A DNA stretch of 64,000 nt, taken from assembly GCA_036365455.1 (NCBI GenBank), contig JAWQUS010000016.1:19863001-19927000 (forward strand). The letters run 5' to 3'. The translations under genes and the position numbers were made by a program. Under the pieces are notes generated by a model, which was given only the letters and a program-made list of their open reading frames with translations, did no database searches and had not been told where the DNA came from. The first letter of the stretch is position 1. Every line of letters starts with the position of its first letter. Source of the stretch: Macrosoma leucophasiata (taxonomy: Eukaryota > Arthropoda > Insecta > Lepidoptera > Hedylidae). Shown here in pieces: positions 48,986 to 59,988 of this stretch.

Positions 48986-49299
48986 GAACCTGTGATACCT
49001 TAAAAACTATTAGGTACTTATCTTCTTCTTAGTCGTTGCACAGGTTGCACTCTTGACAGAGTCGTTGTGATTGTCATTACGGGGTTTATTCGTGGCTCGA
49101 TTTACTATCCGTCGCCACTCCTCGCGTGCAGATACCTTTCGGGTGCACTCATAACATGTCTTTTTAGTGGCTGTTTTAATTTGGTCGATCACTCGCATAT
49201 GGGGACCTACCGCGTCCTCGTTTACCGTTAAAAGTCCCCTGCACTGTCAATCGTTCAATGGAGGTCTCACTTCGCCTCGAGACGTGCCCGAAAGAAGAG

Positions 49300-49435
49300 A
49301 AAATCCAAGACTGGTACTTATAGGCTACCGGCGAGTCGTGGGTGTTTGCATGTATGCTTGAATGCATGCATTTACCTATGCCTTTTTTCATATACGTAAC
49401 TTCACGCCTGTAATCCCCTTCGGGGATTACAAAAA
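49300..49435 (+). repeat. SINE-C 3' fragment
   Basis: ACCGGCGAGTCGTGGGTG, TTTGCATGTATGCTTGAATG and TCACGCCTGTAATCCCCTTC align with the 3' half of SINE-C. Confidence 0.7.
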
Positions 49436-50084
49436 AGTCAACAATCTTGCTAAATTATGCAGGTACAGAAAATATTTAATCTAGAACGTTTGAAGTAAGT
49501 TACGTGTAACATAATCTTAATGGTTGTAACACCAGTCCATAAACCGACGTGCACGGTATAATTGTTAGTTTACAACTGTGCAGTATAGTTTTACGGCAGA
49601 TAACTGCTATCAGATATGTAAAACAAGGGGCAATATATGAGTTGACCGTTCGATAACATTTGACGCGAAGAGCGCGTTCACAATGGCCGTTTATCTGACT
49701 CAGTAGCAGTGGCATAGCGTGTCTTTCTAAGGGTCCAGATTCGAACGCCATGAGAAAAAAAGAAACGACTTACGTGCCCTTTTTAAGAATCTCTTCCATT
49801 CATTTATCCACTTGGTCTAAATACAAGTTCAAAAGGATGCGCGAGCAAAAACAATGAAAAGGACATACACGTACTCCGTTCGACGTTCCACTAGATGACG
49901 CCTTCTGTAGAAGACAGCAGTAGACAAGTATACAAGGTACAGATGCACCGTATTTTTTTATCCACATTATTATAATTTTTAACTTCGTCAATGTTCAAAA
50001 TTTCCCCGCATATTGTAGGCGGAGGTAAATGCATACATGCACCTACGATTCGACAGTTACTTTTAGTTTTATGCAAAGCTGTAA
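49436..50084. other. Spacer, no gene seen
   Basis: No supported exon. Short frames on the minus strand lack recognisable motifs. Confidence 0.45.
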
Positions 50085-50240
50085 AGAAGGCATCGGGACG
50101 TGATGACCCTATCGCCCTCTAGTGGAGGAGAATTCTTCCGCTAGTGGTGCTAGTGCAGTAGGAAAAATAACAACGCAGGATGGGCAGCAGCGTCCCGCGA
50201 TAAAACTGTCGTCACTGCGATCGCCAATCCACCTGCCAAA
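50085..50240 (+). repeat. Dispersed repeat shared with 16190-16360
   Basis: GTGGAGGAGAATTCTTCCGC, GGATGGGCAGCAGCGTCC and CGTCACTGCGATCGCCAATC have counterparts at 16240 and 18075. Confidence 0.6.
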
Positions 50241-50643
50241 CGGGGCGTTTAATGGCCGAATACTCAAACGTCACTCAATTTTAAGCAACCCTAAAATGTG
50301 CGCTATCTCTATCGTTTGAACGTGTTTTACAAAGACATTGAACATATGGAACATTCTGTTGATACCTATTTTTACTATGAAGTTTTTTTGGACCATTATT
50401 TATTTTATTTTGTATACTTTGACATATTAATCAACGTATCAGTTGTTATTCGCTTTAATTTTATATTTGTAATTTGACCTATCACAAGCAAATTCTATTA
50501 TTTCCAAGTGATTAAATGAATTTTTGAGTTTGAGTTTGAAAGACCCACATAGATTTAAGTGACGTTTGAGTATTTGGCCGTGAGACATATTCTCCCCGGA
50601 TGCCGCAAAACACTGTTGTGTTGTGTCTTTGGGGTTGTGGGCG

Positions 50644-50786
50644 TCAGTGAGCCCGCGCCCTATGATTTAATTTGAACGAGCGCGATCGTCCGTAACTTCG
50701 TACGTCGACGGTAGTGCGCGTCCCCAGTTTACATTTTGCACGATTCAAGAGTTTTGTGCTATATTTCGCCATTTACTTCGATAAAT
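50644..50786 (+). promoter_or_regulatory. Putative promoter and untranslated first exon of galactokinase
   Basis: A GC-rich island in AT-rich flanks contains a TCAGT initiator motif at 50644-50648. It ends with a strong donor, AAAT/GTAAGTAG at 50786/50787. The first coding exon of galactokinase at 53689 has its ATG immediately after a TTGCAG acceptor, so an upstream non-coding exon is required, and this is the best candidate. It is an inference, not proven. Confidence 0.5.
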
Positions 50787-50789
50787 GTA

Positions 50790-51516
50790 AGTAGAATATA
50801 ATTTTTATTGTTCATTAAATTCTGTGCACGCGTGTACCTTATAGATATAGTTTAGGTTTATTTATATTATTTATATACGATGAAATGTCTCTGTTAATCT
50901 TGAACTCGGTATCGATAAAGTGAATGAATGGATTGGAATTTTAGAACTCCTTATCTTAAAAAGAAAACGCGGCCAAATGCGAGTCGAACTAGCACATGAA
51001 GGGTTCCGTGATAATTCCGTGGTAAGAAGTAAAATTTATTTTATTTGAACTTTTTGAAAATACCTATATTTTATCTTATTATAACGCTAAGAATATCTCG
51101 TTCAAATTAAATTTTCCTTAAAGTTTTCACTAAGAACTTATAAGCATTACATATTTATTTAATTTTTTTCTTTTTTGTAGGTATTCTAAAAGGTAGTTGG
51201 AGGCCCTTCCTACACACACACATTTTACCACTTTAGAAGTGTCTATTTTTCAGACGATTAAGCGATTGACACAAGAAATCGCAATGTCATTTTTAAAGAT
51301 ATATCTCTACCGACAGAAAAAAGTTATTTTCTTTCAGTTCTTATATGGAGACTCCCAGTTTATATATATTTTTTGGATGAAAATCAAGAAGTTCACAGAG
51401 TACATCCACCTAATAGTATCGGAGAATAGGATGTGACATATGGATGGACGGACAGACAGACATATTCAATTTACCATTTGGCTACGAAGCCCTAAAAACA
51501 TACACGCAAATCATCT
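50790..51516. other. Spacer (probable galactokinase intron)
   Basis: AT-rich. AAATGCGAGTCGAACTAGC and AGGGTTCCGTG near 50975-51010, and GGACGGACAGACAGACA near 51448, are typical of a lepidopteran interspersed repeat. No exon seen. Confidence 0.45.
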
Positions 51517-51573
51517 TTGTGCCGGAAATTACAGGGCCGTACATAACCACCTGACTGGAACACGATAGTGCTA
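51517..51573 (-). repeat. SINE-A core fragment
   Basis: TGTGCCGGAAATTACAGGGC to GAACACGATAGTGCT only. Confidence 0.7.
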
Positions 51574-51579
51574 AAATAC

Positions 51580-51707
51580 TTAAACAATTTTACGCACACA
51601 TTTAAATATCTGGGCGACAGACATAGGACTATTTGGTCTTGTACTTTGACAGAGGGGAAAGCCTGCATACGGCTACTCCTCTCCGGACGCTGCGGTGTTG
51701 CTCTATG
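51580..51707. mobile_element. MITE-F, partial copy
   Basis: The reverse complement of 30640-30760 text (TTTGACAGAGGGGAAAGCCTG) is followed by GGCTACTCCTCTCCGG and the end GTTGCTCTATG. The left terminus is missing. Confidence 0.75.
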
Positions 51708-51899
51708 AATAAATAGAGTCACGTAGGTATTTGTTATATCATCTTGATAAAATTGATATGATAGAGAGGTTAACTAAACTAAGATAACGTATTTGTATGT
51801 AGAGACAGTCGACGTCAGCGAGTTCAAGCTTTTGCTCTTTATAACGTTGTAATAAAGGCTATTTTGCAATACAATGTCTTTGTGTAAATAAATTCAATG

Positions 51900-52200
51900 C
51901 CCTGTAACCTATGTATCGTTGGGCCAAGTTCCTTGCGATGCAGGCAGAGAGTGGAGCCCCAGATATCCTGGTGCTTCTTCTACATTTATCATTCTCTTCA
52001 TACATGTACGCCGATTCCTAAAACTCTTGGCCCCACCCTCAGACAGTACCCACTCGACCTATTTGATCAAGGTAGGTCAGTCTTGGCCTTCCTGTGCCTC
52101 TGCAACCCTCCACATTCGCATTCTATTCGGTTCATCTGTTTAGTCGTTTGCTCATTCGACATTCTTTCTACGTGCCCGTACCATCGGAGCCATTGACAGA
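51900..52200 (+). repeat. Repeat-E copy
   Basis: GATGCAGGCAGAGAGTGGAG, CATTCTCTTCATACATGTAC, GCCGATTCCTAAAACTCTTG and GTGCCCGTACCATCGGAGCC. Confidence 0.75.
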
Positions 52201-52204
52201 GAAT

Positions 52205-52389
52205 CCGTACTTTAATATTATAAATGCGAAAGTAACTCTGTCTGTCTGTCTGTTACCTTTTGACGTCCAAACGATTGAACCGATTTTAATGAAATTTGGT
52301 ACAGAGATAGAGTTGACTTTGAGAAAGAACACAACATAGGCTACTTTTTAAACGACGTCTACGCGGGCGAAGCCGCGGGCAACAGCTAG
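52205..52389 (+). mobile_element. Helitron-type non-autonomous element, short copy
   Basis: It starts near TACTTTAATATTATAAATGC with GTAACTCTGTCTGTCTGTCT and has GATTTTAATGAAATTTGGTA. It ends with hairpin CGCGGGCGAAGCCGCG (52362-52377) and CTAG at 52386-52389 followed by T. The hairpin plus CTAG terminus is diagnostic of Helitrons. Confidence 0.8.
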
Positions 52390-52850
52390 TATGTAATAAT
52401 ACTACGCATAGAATGGACAGTTCGACGTCCCGCCCGATTTCCCCGCATCACCCAACCTCCTCCCCTCTTATGGGCGACGGTTGGTATTTTCTACGTGCTA
52501 CGCACACAGGTGCACGTGTAAATATATATAAATAAAATACGCTTACACTCACAGCCCCACAGTAGATATAATCCTGTATCGTGGGGTGCCGTTGTACACA
52601 TACAATACATACACAAACACCCAGAAACAAAACAAATATCTGTAGGCCATACACATATTTATCCCGGTGAGGGATCGAACCCGCGACCCTTCGAATCAAA
52701 CGGTCATCTCACACCGCTGGACTAACCGGGTCGTCAAATACACGTCACTGATTGATGTCTGTGTATTATAGACCAAATTAAGCGTTTGTATGGAAATTTG
52801 GCAGTGTCCGCGGTGTGCCATTGACCTATATGTAGGTACTTAAGTACTAG
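52390..52850. repeat. Repeat-D copy split by SINE-B
   Basis: The left part 52390-52518 (ATAATACTACGCATAGAATG, CTTATGGGCGACGGTTGG) and right part 52736-52850 (GTCTGTGTATTATAGACC, GTCCGCGGTGTGCC) are continuous in the copy at 35170. Confidence 0.8.
52519..52735 (-). repeat. SINE-B, inverted copy inside Repeat-D
   Basis: Its reverse complement gives the CCGGTTAGTCCAGCGGTGTG head, GGTTCGATCCC B-box and GTTTCTGGGTGTTTG body, as at 4592. Confidence 0.85.
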
Positions 52851-53020
52851 ACAGGACATTCCCTTTGATACTATGCTATGTTCCAGTTTTTTTGCATTCA
52901 ATTAACTACACTTTCCCATAGTAACATGACAGCTGACGTGAAAACGTTTACTAAATATCTGTCTAATCAATTTAAAAACGGAACCAGATGTTTGTTCTCG
53001 GGTTCCCGGTGTCTACTCTA

Positions 53021-53300
53021 TTTTTTTTGTTTTTATGTAATGGATGTGGCAAACAAGCATGCAGTTCACATTGATGTTAAGTGATGACTGCAGCCTATAG
53101 ACACCTACACAAAGACCAAGGTCAAAATGCAGATAAGTTACCGCTCCTGAGGCCTAAGGTGTTACGCCTCTGTGCCGGAAATTACCACTTGACCGGAACA
53201 CGATAGTGCTGAACACTACCGTTTAGCGGCAAGTAGGTATATTAGGTAACGCGGTGGTGCTTACGCCCGCGAGGTCCGTCACTGGAGCTCTACTACCAGT
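53021..53300 (-). repeat. SINE-A, full-length copy
   Basis: Plus-strand T-rich start, body with a short deletion at the GGGCCGTACATT block, head GAGGTCCGTCACTGGAGCTC. Confidence 0.85.
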
Positions 53301-53309
53301 AAAAATCAT

Positions 53310-53560
53310 AGATCGGAGCATGCCTTTATTCATTGTTACACAGACACTCATTCACACACTCTTTCTCTCATCTTCACTACGAATGGTCGGTGAATGATAC
53401 ACCGCAGATCTCATCTCGACCACATTTAATTTACTCGTCCTTGAATGCGCTTTCCTGCATACCCAGCTCTCGCTTCCATATAAGAGCGTTGGAGTTAGTA
53501 CAGAATTATGTATGGCTAGTCAAGGCCGCTGACTAAGCGACCCTAACTGGTGAAGCGTTC
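53310..53560 (+). repeat. Repeat-E-associated segment
   Basis: CGGTGAATGATACACCGCAG and CTCATCTCGACCACATTTAA recur at about 54850-54905 next to a Repeat-E copy, so this is another part of the same long repeat. Confidence 0.65.
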
Positions 53561-53688
53561 GTTAGCCTGTATATATGAATGAAATGCATGTATTAATCTA
53601 CCCCCAAAGGGATAGGGGTAGGTATCCTACAGGAATTCATACGTTTAAGTTCATACGTTCAATTATTTAAGTCCACATAATATTGCAG

Positions 53689-56600
53689 ATGTTGAACCAA
53701 GCGACAGCGCAAGGAGAACAAATCTTGGGGAAGGAAGCTCGCGACAGATTTGTGTCGAGCTTCGGCCGGCGTCCGACCGTGGCGGCAGCCGCACCCGGTC
53801 GCGTCAATCTAATCGGCGAGCACGTCGATTACTGCGAAGGCTTCGTATTGCCTGTGGTATTTACCTATTACAAGCTTTTAAATTTCACACAGTGATGTCA
53901 TAATATTTTCACCTAAGGGTATATAAAGCAAGGTTTGTCATCAGCTCATCGGTGCACTAATAACTTTTTGATAACTATGTCAGTTCTATCTACGTAGGTA
54001 TCTATCTATGGTGGTTATCGAGAAATCGAGTCCTTTGTCACATTATAAAGCTTCATTGGAGACTACACGATAAAGATGATCCCATCAAAAACATAACTGG
54101 GAAATGAGAGCCAAGTTTAAATATCACCGACAATAGAATCGAGATCTTTATGGATGCCAAGTTCTGTGTACACTCGACGTGTAAATTAAACTCATATATT
54201 TTGCAGGCTCTTCCATTCCTGACTGTTGTGGTGGGAGCGTTCAACGGTACTGATGAATGCCATGTGGTGTCGGTGATCGCTAATGGCCAGGACCTGAAGA
54301 CCAGCTTCCCAGCACCAACATCAGCTGCCTTAAAGCCAGGGTCACCACCTTGGGCGAATTATATTAAGGGTGCCGTCGCTATGTTCCCGTTTCCTGGTAA
54401 GTGGATTGGTCTTCGTGGCTTAGTGATAACCCTGACCACGCAAAAACAACCCGCGGCTCAACTATTTAAATTAATAATGTATGTCACATTGTTTTCACGC
54501 CAAGTCCCTTACGGAATATGCAGGGAGTGTAAAGCGTCAGATATCCCGGTACTGACACACCTTACGTGCTTCTTCTACATTCATCATTCTCTTCATACAT
54601 GAACGCCGATTCCTAAGACTTTAGACCCCACCCTCAGACAGTACTCGACCTCTGGTTATGGCAGGTCAGTATTGGTCCTCCTGAGCCTCTGCAACCATCT
54701 ACATTCTAATTGTATATCTATTTAGTCATTCACTCATTCGACATTCCTTCTATACCCGAACCATCGGAGTACGCCTCTTTTTTCATTTATACACCGATAC
54801 TCCCATTCACACAAAGCCTCTTTCTTACATCTACATTACGAACGCGATCGGTGAGCGATACACCGCAGATCTTGGGCAAAGATCTCATCTCGAACGCATT
54901 TAATTTACTTTCATGCTCTTTCCTGCATAAATTAATAAATAGTTTTATAATTTAATCTATGTTAGATGCATTTGATTAGTATTTAATTGTTGTTTTCAGA
55001 AAAGGTCAAAGGTTTCGATATGCTGATAGTGTCAGACGTGCCAATGGGTGCTGGGGTGTCCAGCAGTGCATCGCTAGAGGTCGCTGTGTTCACTTTCCTC
55101 GAAGCGTTAACCGGGACTCAAGTTGAGTAAGTATCCAATACTCAGTAGAATTAAAGCCCAACCGCAACAGTCTGCAAGACCTCAAGATACAAATTAGTAA
55201 CTTTTGTGTTAGTCCTGAAAAGTATGCAAGACGTTTGCTAAATAGATGGAGGTAGCTGCACATAAGGAAGCAAAAACAACCATTTCATTTTCCCATACAA
55301 ATAATCCGTACCTATCAAACCTTTGACATATTATTTAATTCTGAGGCAAAACAAAGTTTTCCGGGTCAGCTAGTACCAAATAAAAAAATTGGTTTCAGCC
55401 GCGTACAGAAAGCGCAGTTGTGTCAGCGCGCCGAACACGAGTTCCCGGGCATGCCTTGTGGGATCATGGACCAATACGTCGTCACTATGGCCAAGAGGGA
55501 CCACGCCCTTATTATAGATTGCAGGTGAGTGACAGTTTTTAACTGGTGATAGAGTTCAGAGTGTAGGAGCTCGATGGCGCAGGCCGCATCACCTAACTTT
55601 TCTGCCGCTTAATGGTAGTGTTCAGCACTATCGTGTTCCGGTTAGATGGTCATTTATGGTTCCATAATAACTATCACAGAGACATGACACCTTAGGTCTC
55701 AGGGGTGGCAACGCATCTGCATTTTGGACTCTGGTTTTTATGTAGATGGCTATAGGCTGCAGTCATCACTTAACATCAATGTAAGCTGTATGCTTGTTTG
55801 CCACCTTCCTTCCATAAAAAGAGCCAGTGGCGAAGCTATACGGCCCGTACCGGTTACCACCCGTTTGGGGGTGAAAGAAAAAGATATTACAAAGAATAAA
55901 AAAATCTCTCATTTATTTCTTTACTAAATCAGACCTGACTTTCAGATCTTTAGACTCTACACAAATACCAATGGACACAGAAGACGTAGAAATATTGGTG
56001 GTGAATTCCAACGTTAAGCATCAGTTGACGGGCAGCGAGTATCCTCAGCGACGAGCTCAGTGCCAGGCAGCTGCTGAGCTTCTAGGATTTCCTTCACTGA
56101 GGAGTGCTACAGTCGAGGATTTAAAAAGTAAGAGCTATTCAAGTCTTTCTGCGATAAGTTATATTTTTATGTCAAAAGGTTGACAGACAAACAGACGAGC
56201 TACCTGATGGAAAGTGGTCACCGTCGCCTATGAACATTTACAACACCAGAGGAGTTGCCAACGCGCTACCAGCCCTGAAGGACTTTTTTGACGTAATTTT
56301 TGAAGAACCCCATATTATTGCAACACTGAGAGAACACCGCAGAGGGAAGTTCATTCCTCAATTAAGACGTTTTGGACATTAAAGAACGCGACAACCGCTA
56401 CGTTGAGCACTGCCAGGTGTCCAGTTGCTGAAGATGGAACTTCTCTCTTCGGCGGGAAATGCGGTGTAGGGAATGAGATACTGGTGGTAGAGTTCCAGTT
56501 CCTGGGCTCACGGACATCTGCACCACCACATCACCTGATCTATCTGCCACCAAATGGTAGTGTTATGCAACATCCTGTTACGGATAGATGTTGGATACAA

Positions 56601-59006
56601 AGGATCCAACATCTAATCATCAGCTATCATTGATTTGGTCCTGTAGTAGCTATTTCAGGGACAAACCGCCTGAGACCTAGGAGTAGCTAGCTAGCTATGC
56701 TCCTGGTTTTTGTGTAGATGTCTATATGCTGCAGAGATCATTTATTGTCAATGGGAAATTACATTCAAAAACCTATTTTTTTCTGCCTCAGTAGTACTAG
56801 TAGTAGCAGGCCACTACTACGAGTTAATTTTCCATGTCGGGAGCTACCAGACCTAAAGAATTTTACACCTTTATCTCTGGTTCAATTGGGATTTTTTCCC
56901 TTATCTGGAAGTTTCCCAGCACTTCAGATATTAATAATGTGCACGGAGATGTCAACAGGCTCGCCATCTGTTACATGGGCCAAAAGTTAACCGGCGAATC
57001 GAGGGTATTTGCATGTATGCTTAAATGCATGCATTTACCTCTGCCTACCCCCACGGGGATTAGAGGCGTGAAGTTATGTATTAATTTCAGAATTGAGCTC
57101 AATGAACTGTGACGAGCTGGTTTTGAAGCGAGCGAAACATGTGGTTGAAGAAATAGCTCGAACGGAGGAGGTTGCTAAGAGATTGCCTTTGAAAGATTTC
57201 AAGCGAGTGAGTATAAGTTATTCTTTAAGAAGGTATGTTTAATGAAAATCGGCACATTACAGGTCTGTAAGAGTTCTTAAAGACATGCTGGATATCAATG
57301 CCATTCAAGGCTTGCCGAATTGCACAGATGTCATTCGCCACATATATTTAATTTTTATATGAAACTGCGTCATAAACAACGAGCTGCGTCGGATCTATCC
57401 GGTTGCAATCCATTATTTTTTATATGTTAAAGTAATTGGTGGTAGTGTTCCAGTGCTCCAACTCGTAGTTTGAGGCGTAGGCACCGCCGTATTATCTCAA
57501 GAGGTCAAAATGCAGATGCATGACCACCCCTGACACTTCGATTGCTGTCTCTGTGATAGTTATTACCAGGGCAACTTTACCATCTAACCGGAACACGATA
57601 GTGCTGAACACTAACATTTGGCGGCAGATAGATTAGGTAATGCGGTAGTGTCTACGCCCTCGAGCTACTACTACACTGGAACTCTACCTCTAGTAAAATA
57701 TTTCTCAAATACCGAAAAGACCGTTAATAAAAAACTTATAATTGTAATGCTATAGGTTATTCTTAATCTTTATTCTTCACCCAATCTCTTCAAAGGTATT
57801 TGAAGAGTAACAAAAAAGTTTGTATGTATGTATCTTCACGCCAGGTCCCTAACGGGGTAGGCAGAGAGTGTAGAGCGCCCGATATCCCGGTCCTGACAAA
57901 CCTCTCGTGCCTCGTCTGCCTTCATCATTCTCTTCATACATGCACGCCGATTCCTAAGACTTTTGACCCCACCATCAGACAGAACTCTCAGTAACAAAAA
58001 GTTTCTTATCAAATTCTTTATACACAGCAGTTTTGAAACTTTTTTATAAAGAAAAGTATCTTATTTCGCCCATTGGCTCCATATCCTTAGGTTGGAGAAC
58101 TGTTCTACGCGTCACATGAGTCTCTGAGTCAGTTGATGCAAGTCTCCTGCGAAGAGTTGGATCAGTTGGTGCGCATAATGAGATCAGCGCGTGGAGTATA
58201 CGGCGCAAGGATGACAGGCGGTGGGTTTGGGGGCTGCGTTGTTGCGTTGGTAAGTGTACTTGACGATAGTAGGAACGGAGTAAGTATCAACATTAATAGC
58301 TTGATCCTAGAGAGAAGAGATGAGGGTGAGGGGACAAAGAGATTCAATTTCCTAACACTAGAAGCTGATTATTTTGGGTTTTTTGACCATCTTAAGCCTG
58401 AACTTATACGTAGATCAGCGCATGGAGTGTACGGCGCTAGGAGGTTTGTCGGCGGGTTTGGAGGCTTGAGTGTTAGAAATAAGGAAACCATGTACTTTAG
58501 TAGCTTATCCGGGGGAGAGGGGGGGGGGGGGGAGACGAAGATTCTGAAGACCCTAATACTTAATAGATAACGTCAGAACATGACGGCACCCCACCGCCCA
58601 CTAGCCCAAAAGAATCTTTCGCTAGTGCTTTAGATTCAAATACATTTGATTGGTTCAAAAATGGGTGAAACTTGTTTTTTTTTTATTTAGGATAGCTATG
58701 AACATATTTTGATAGGCGATACACGCAAGACGTGTTTATTTATGAGTGAAATTTGATAAAAACAATGTGAACAGGTGAAGGTCGACCTAGATTCGGATCC
58801 CCTACTAAAACTAGTGTGGTAATTTATTATGACGACGGATCGGTTGGGGCGAGATGTCTCAATAAGTACAGCGTTTATCTACTTTCCAGGTACAGAAGCA
58901 ATTCGTTGAAGATGTAAAAAGGAAAGTTCAGGCAGAATACAACGGAAATCCAATATTTTTTAGCTGTAAACCCAGCGATGGTGCTCGTACTTTGAGTGTG
59001 TCGTAA
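53689..59006 (+). CDS. Galk: Galactokinase
   Basis: This enzyme phosphorylates galactose to galactose-1-phosphate with ATP, the first committed step of the Leloir pathway, in the cytosol. Eight exons (53689-53856, 54207-54396, 55000-55126, 55399-55524, 55946-56127, 57091-57206, 58091-58249, 58890-59006) join with consistent phases into 394 aa, the expected length. The galactokinase signature [13 protein letters not shown] is at 36-48 (Arg38 stabilising the transition state). The GHMP ATP-binding loop [11 protein letters not shown] is at 134-144, catalytic Asp186 is in CGIMDQY, and the third motif [12 protein letters not shown] is at 341-352. The start ATG follows a TTGCAG acceptor directly, which implies an untranslated upstream exon. 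All introns have GT-AG ends. Introns 2, 4, 5 and 6 carry SINEs or Repeat-E, some within 20 bases of splice sites, and the stop codon is followed after 5 bases by Repeat-D. Confidence 0.97.
54490..54940 (+). repeat. Repeat-E copy in galactokinase intron 2
   Basis: TTTTCACGCCAAGTCCCTTACG, GATATCCCGGTACTGAC, AACGCCGATTCCTAAGAC and ACGAACGCGATCGGTGAGCG; the longest copy of this family here. Confidence 0.75.
55542..55820 (+). repeat. SINE-A, full-length copy in galactokinase intron 4
   Basis: Head ACTGGTGATAGAGTTCAGAG, tail GCCACCTTCCTTCCAT plus As. It starts 17 bases after the donor of exon 4. Confidence 0.85.
56480..56775 (+). repeat. SINE-A, diverged copy in galactokinase intron 5
   Basis: Head ACTGGTGGTAGAGTTCCAG, core CACCAAATGGTAGTGTTATGC, degraded tail. 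It contains a small local inversion (GGATCCAACATC after GATGTTGGATAC). Confidence 0.75.
56785..57079 (+). repeat. SINE-C copy ending at a galactokinase splice acceptor
   Basis: GCCTCAGTAGTACTAGTAG head, TTATCTCTGGTTCAATTGGG and GAGATGTCAACAGGCTCGCC body, GGATTAGAGGCGTGAAGTTA end. It stops 11 bases before exon 6 begins at 57091, so it contributes most of the 3' end of intron 5. Confidence 0.85.
57439..57694. repeat. Two SINE-A pieces, heads outward
   Basis: A plus-strand head (57439-57499, GGTGGTAGTGTTCCAGTGC) is joined to a minus-strand copy (57500-57694, ending CACTGGAACTCTACC). Lies in galactokinase intron 6. Confidence 0.75.
57825..57990 (+). repeat. Repeat-E copy in galactokinase intron 6
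   Basis: TCTTCACGCCAGGTCCCTAACG, GTAGAGCGCCCGATATCCCG and CACGCCGATTCCTAAGAC. Confidence 0.8.
58411..58467 (+). pseudogene. Decayed duplicate of the end of galactokinase exon 7
   Basis: AGATCAGCGCATGGAGTGTA and GGCGGGTTTGGAGGC repeat the exon 7 segment at 58182-58238. The peptide [18 protein letters not shown] parallels [18 protein letters not shown]. It sits in intron 7, lacks a donor, and stays in frame with exon 7. Confidence 0.85.
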
Positions 59007-59011
59007 ATCGG

Positions 59012-59450
59012 CATAGAGTACCTGGCAAGAAATATTGCACTTCGAGCCTACGAAAGAGACAATCGGCTAGTTTCGACTTATCTCTGCTGCACATTGCCTA
59101 TGAAGGATAGCAAACCGCGGACAGTCCGCCAAAATTCCATACAAACGCTTAATTTAGTCTCTATTACACAGACATCAATCAATGACGAGTATTTATTTAC
59201 ACGTGCACCTGTGTGCGTAGCACGTAGATAAAGAGAATACCAAACGTCGCCCATAAGTGGGGAGGAGGTTGGGTGAGGCGGGGAAATCGGGCGGGATGTC
59301 GAAGTGTCCATTCTATACATAGTATTGTTACTTAATCTCTGCTGATAGGCTACTGGTCAAAACTTGGTCAAAATGGACGACAAACACCACAAAGGTAAAG
59401 TGCGAAAGAGATAACGCTCTACAGATCCGAAATAAGCCGAAGTCACAGAT
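59012..59450. repeat. Repeat-D, longest copy, forming the galactokinase 3' flank
   Basis: GAGTACCTGGCAAGAAATATTG, CGAAAGAGACAATCGGCTAG, CTCTGCTGCACATTGCC, GTCGCCCATAAGTGGGGAGG and GTGCGAAAGAGATAACGCTC. The two ends are imperfectly inverted. No AATAAA was seen between the stop and the repeat. Confidence 0.8.
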
Positions 59451-59988
59451 ATTTCTTGTTGGATATTGTAAATTTTATTAATAGGAAAGTTATCATTCCA
59501 TTTGTGCTTGTCAGTCTCGATCACTCTCTGTCTGTCTCATAATACATACCTACTAAAGAAAGGGAATGGGGACTCTGTGAGAGATAGGTTGCAGGGTCCT
59601 GTTTGACAGTTATTATAAGCTATATCAATAGAGGCTAAGTAAAATTCCTATAGCGTTATTTAAAGTCTTTGGATTGAAATGAAATCGATCTATTCATTTC
59701 ATAAATCAGATATTTGATATTTTTATAATTTTTTGTACAAAAACGACTAGGTAAATATTTATTATTTAGTTTTTGTTATTTTTAATCGACTTAGTTGAAA
59801 ACTTTAATTAAAAAATTAAATAATTTAAAAAGGAAGGGAAGGAAAAACATTGTTTTTCCTTCTGTTTCCGTCGGTACTTTTATATATTTTTAAAACATAA
59901 AAGTACCACAGAGCTAGGTTCATTTTTTATTTAGTAAGTAATGAAGACATTCTATTCTGCCAGTAACCGGATGAATAATATATAATAA
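59451..59988. other. Spacer with short palindromes
   Basis: GGAAAAACATTGTTTTTCC (59840-59858) and an inverted GGTACTTTTAT/ATAAAAGTACC pair (59873-59908). No gene seen. Confidence 0.5.

Noticed and set aside
58501..58535. G-quadruplex-like poly-G run
   Set aside because: A single G-run without repeated spaced tracts. More likely a homopolymer microsatellite or sequencing-sensitive site.
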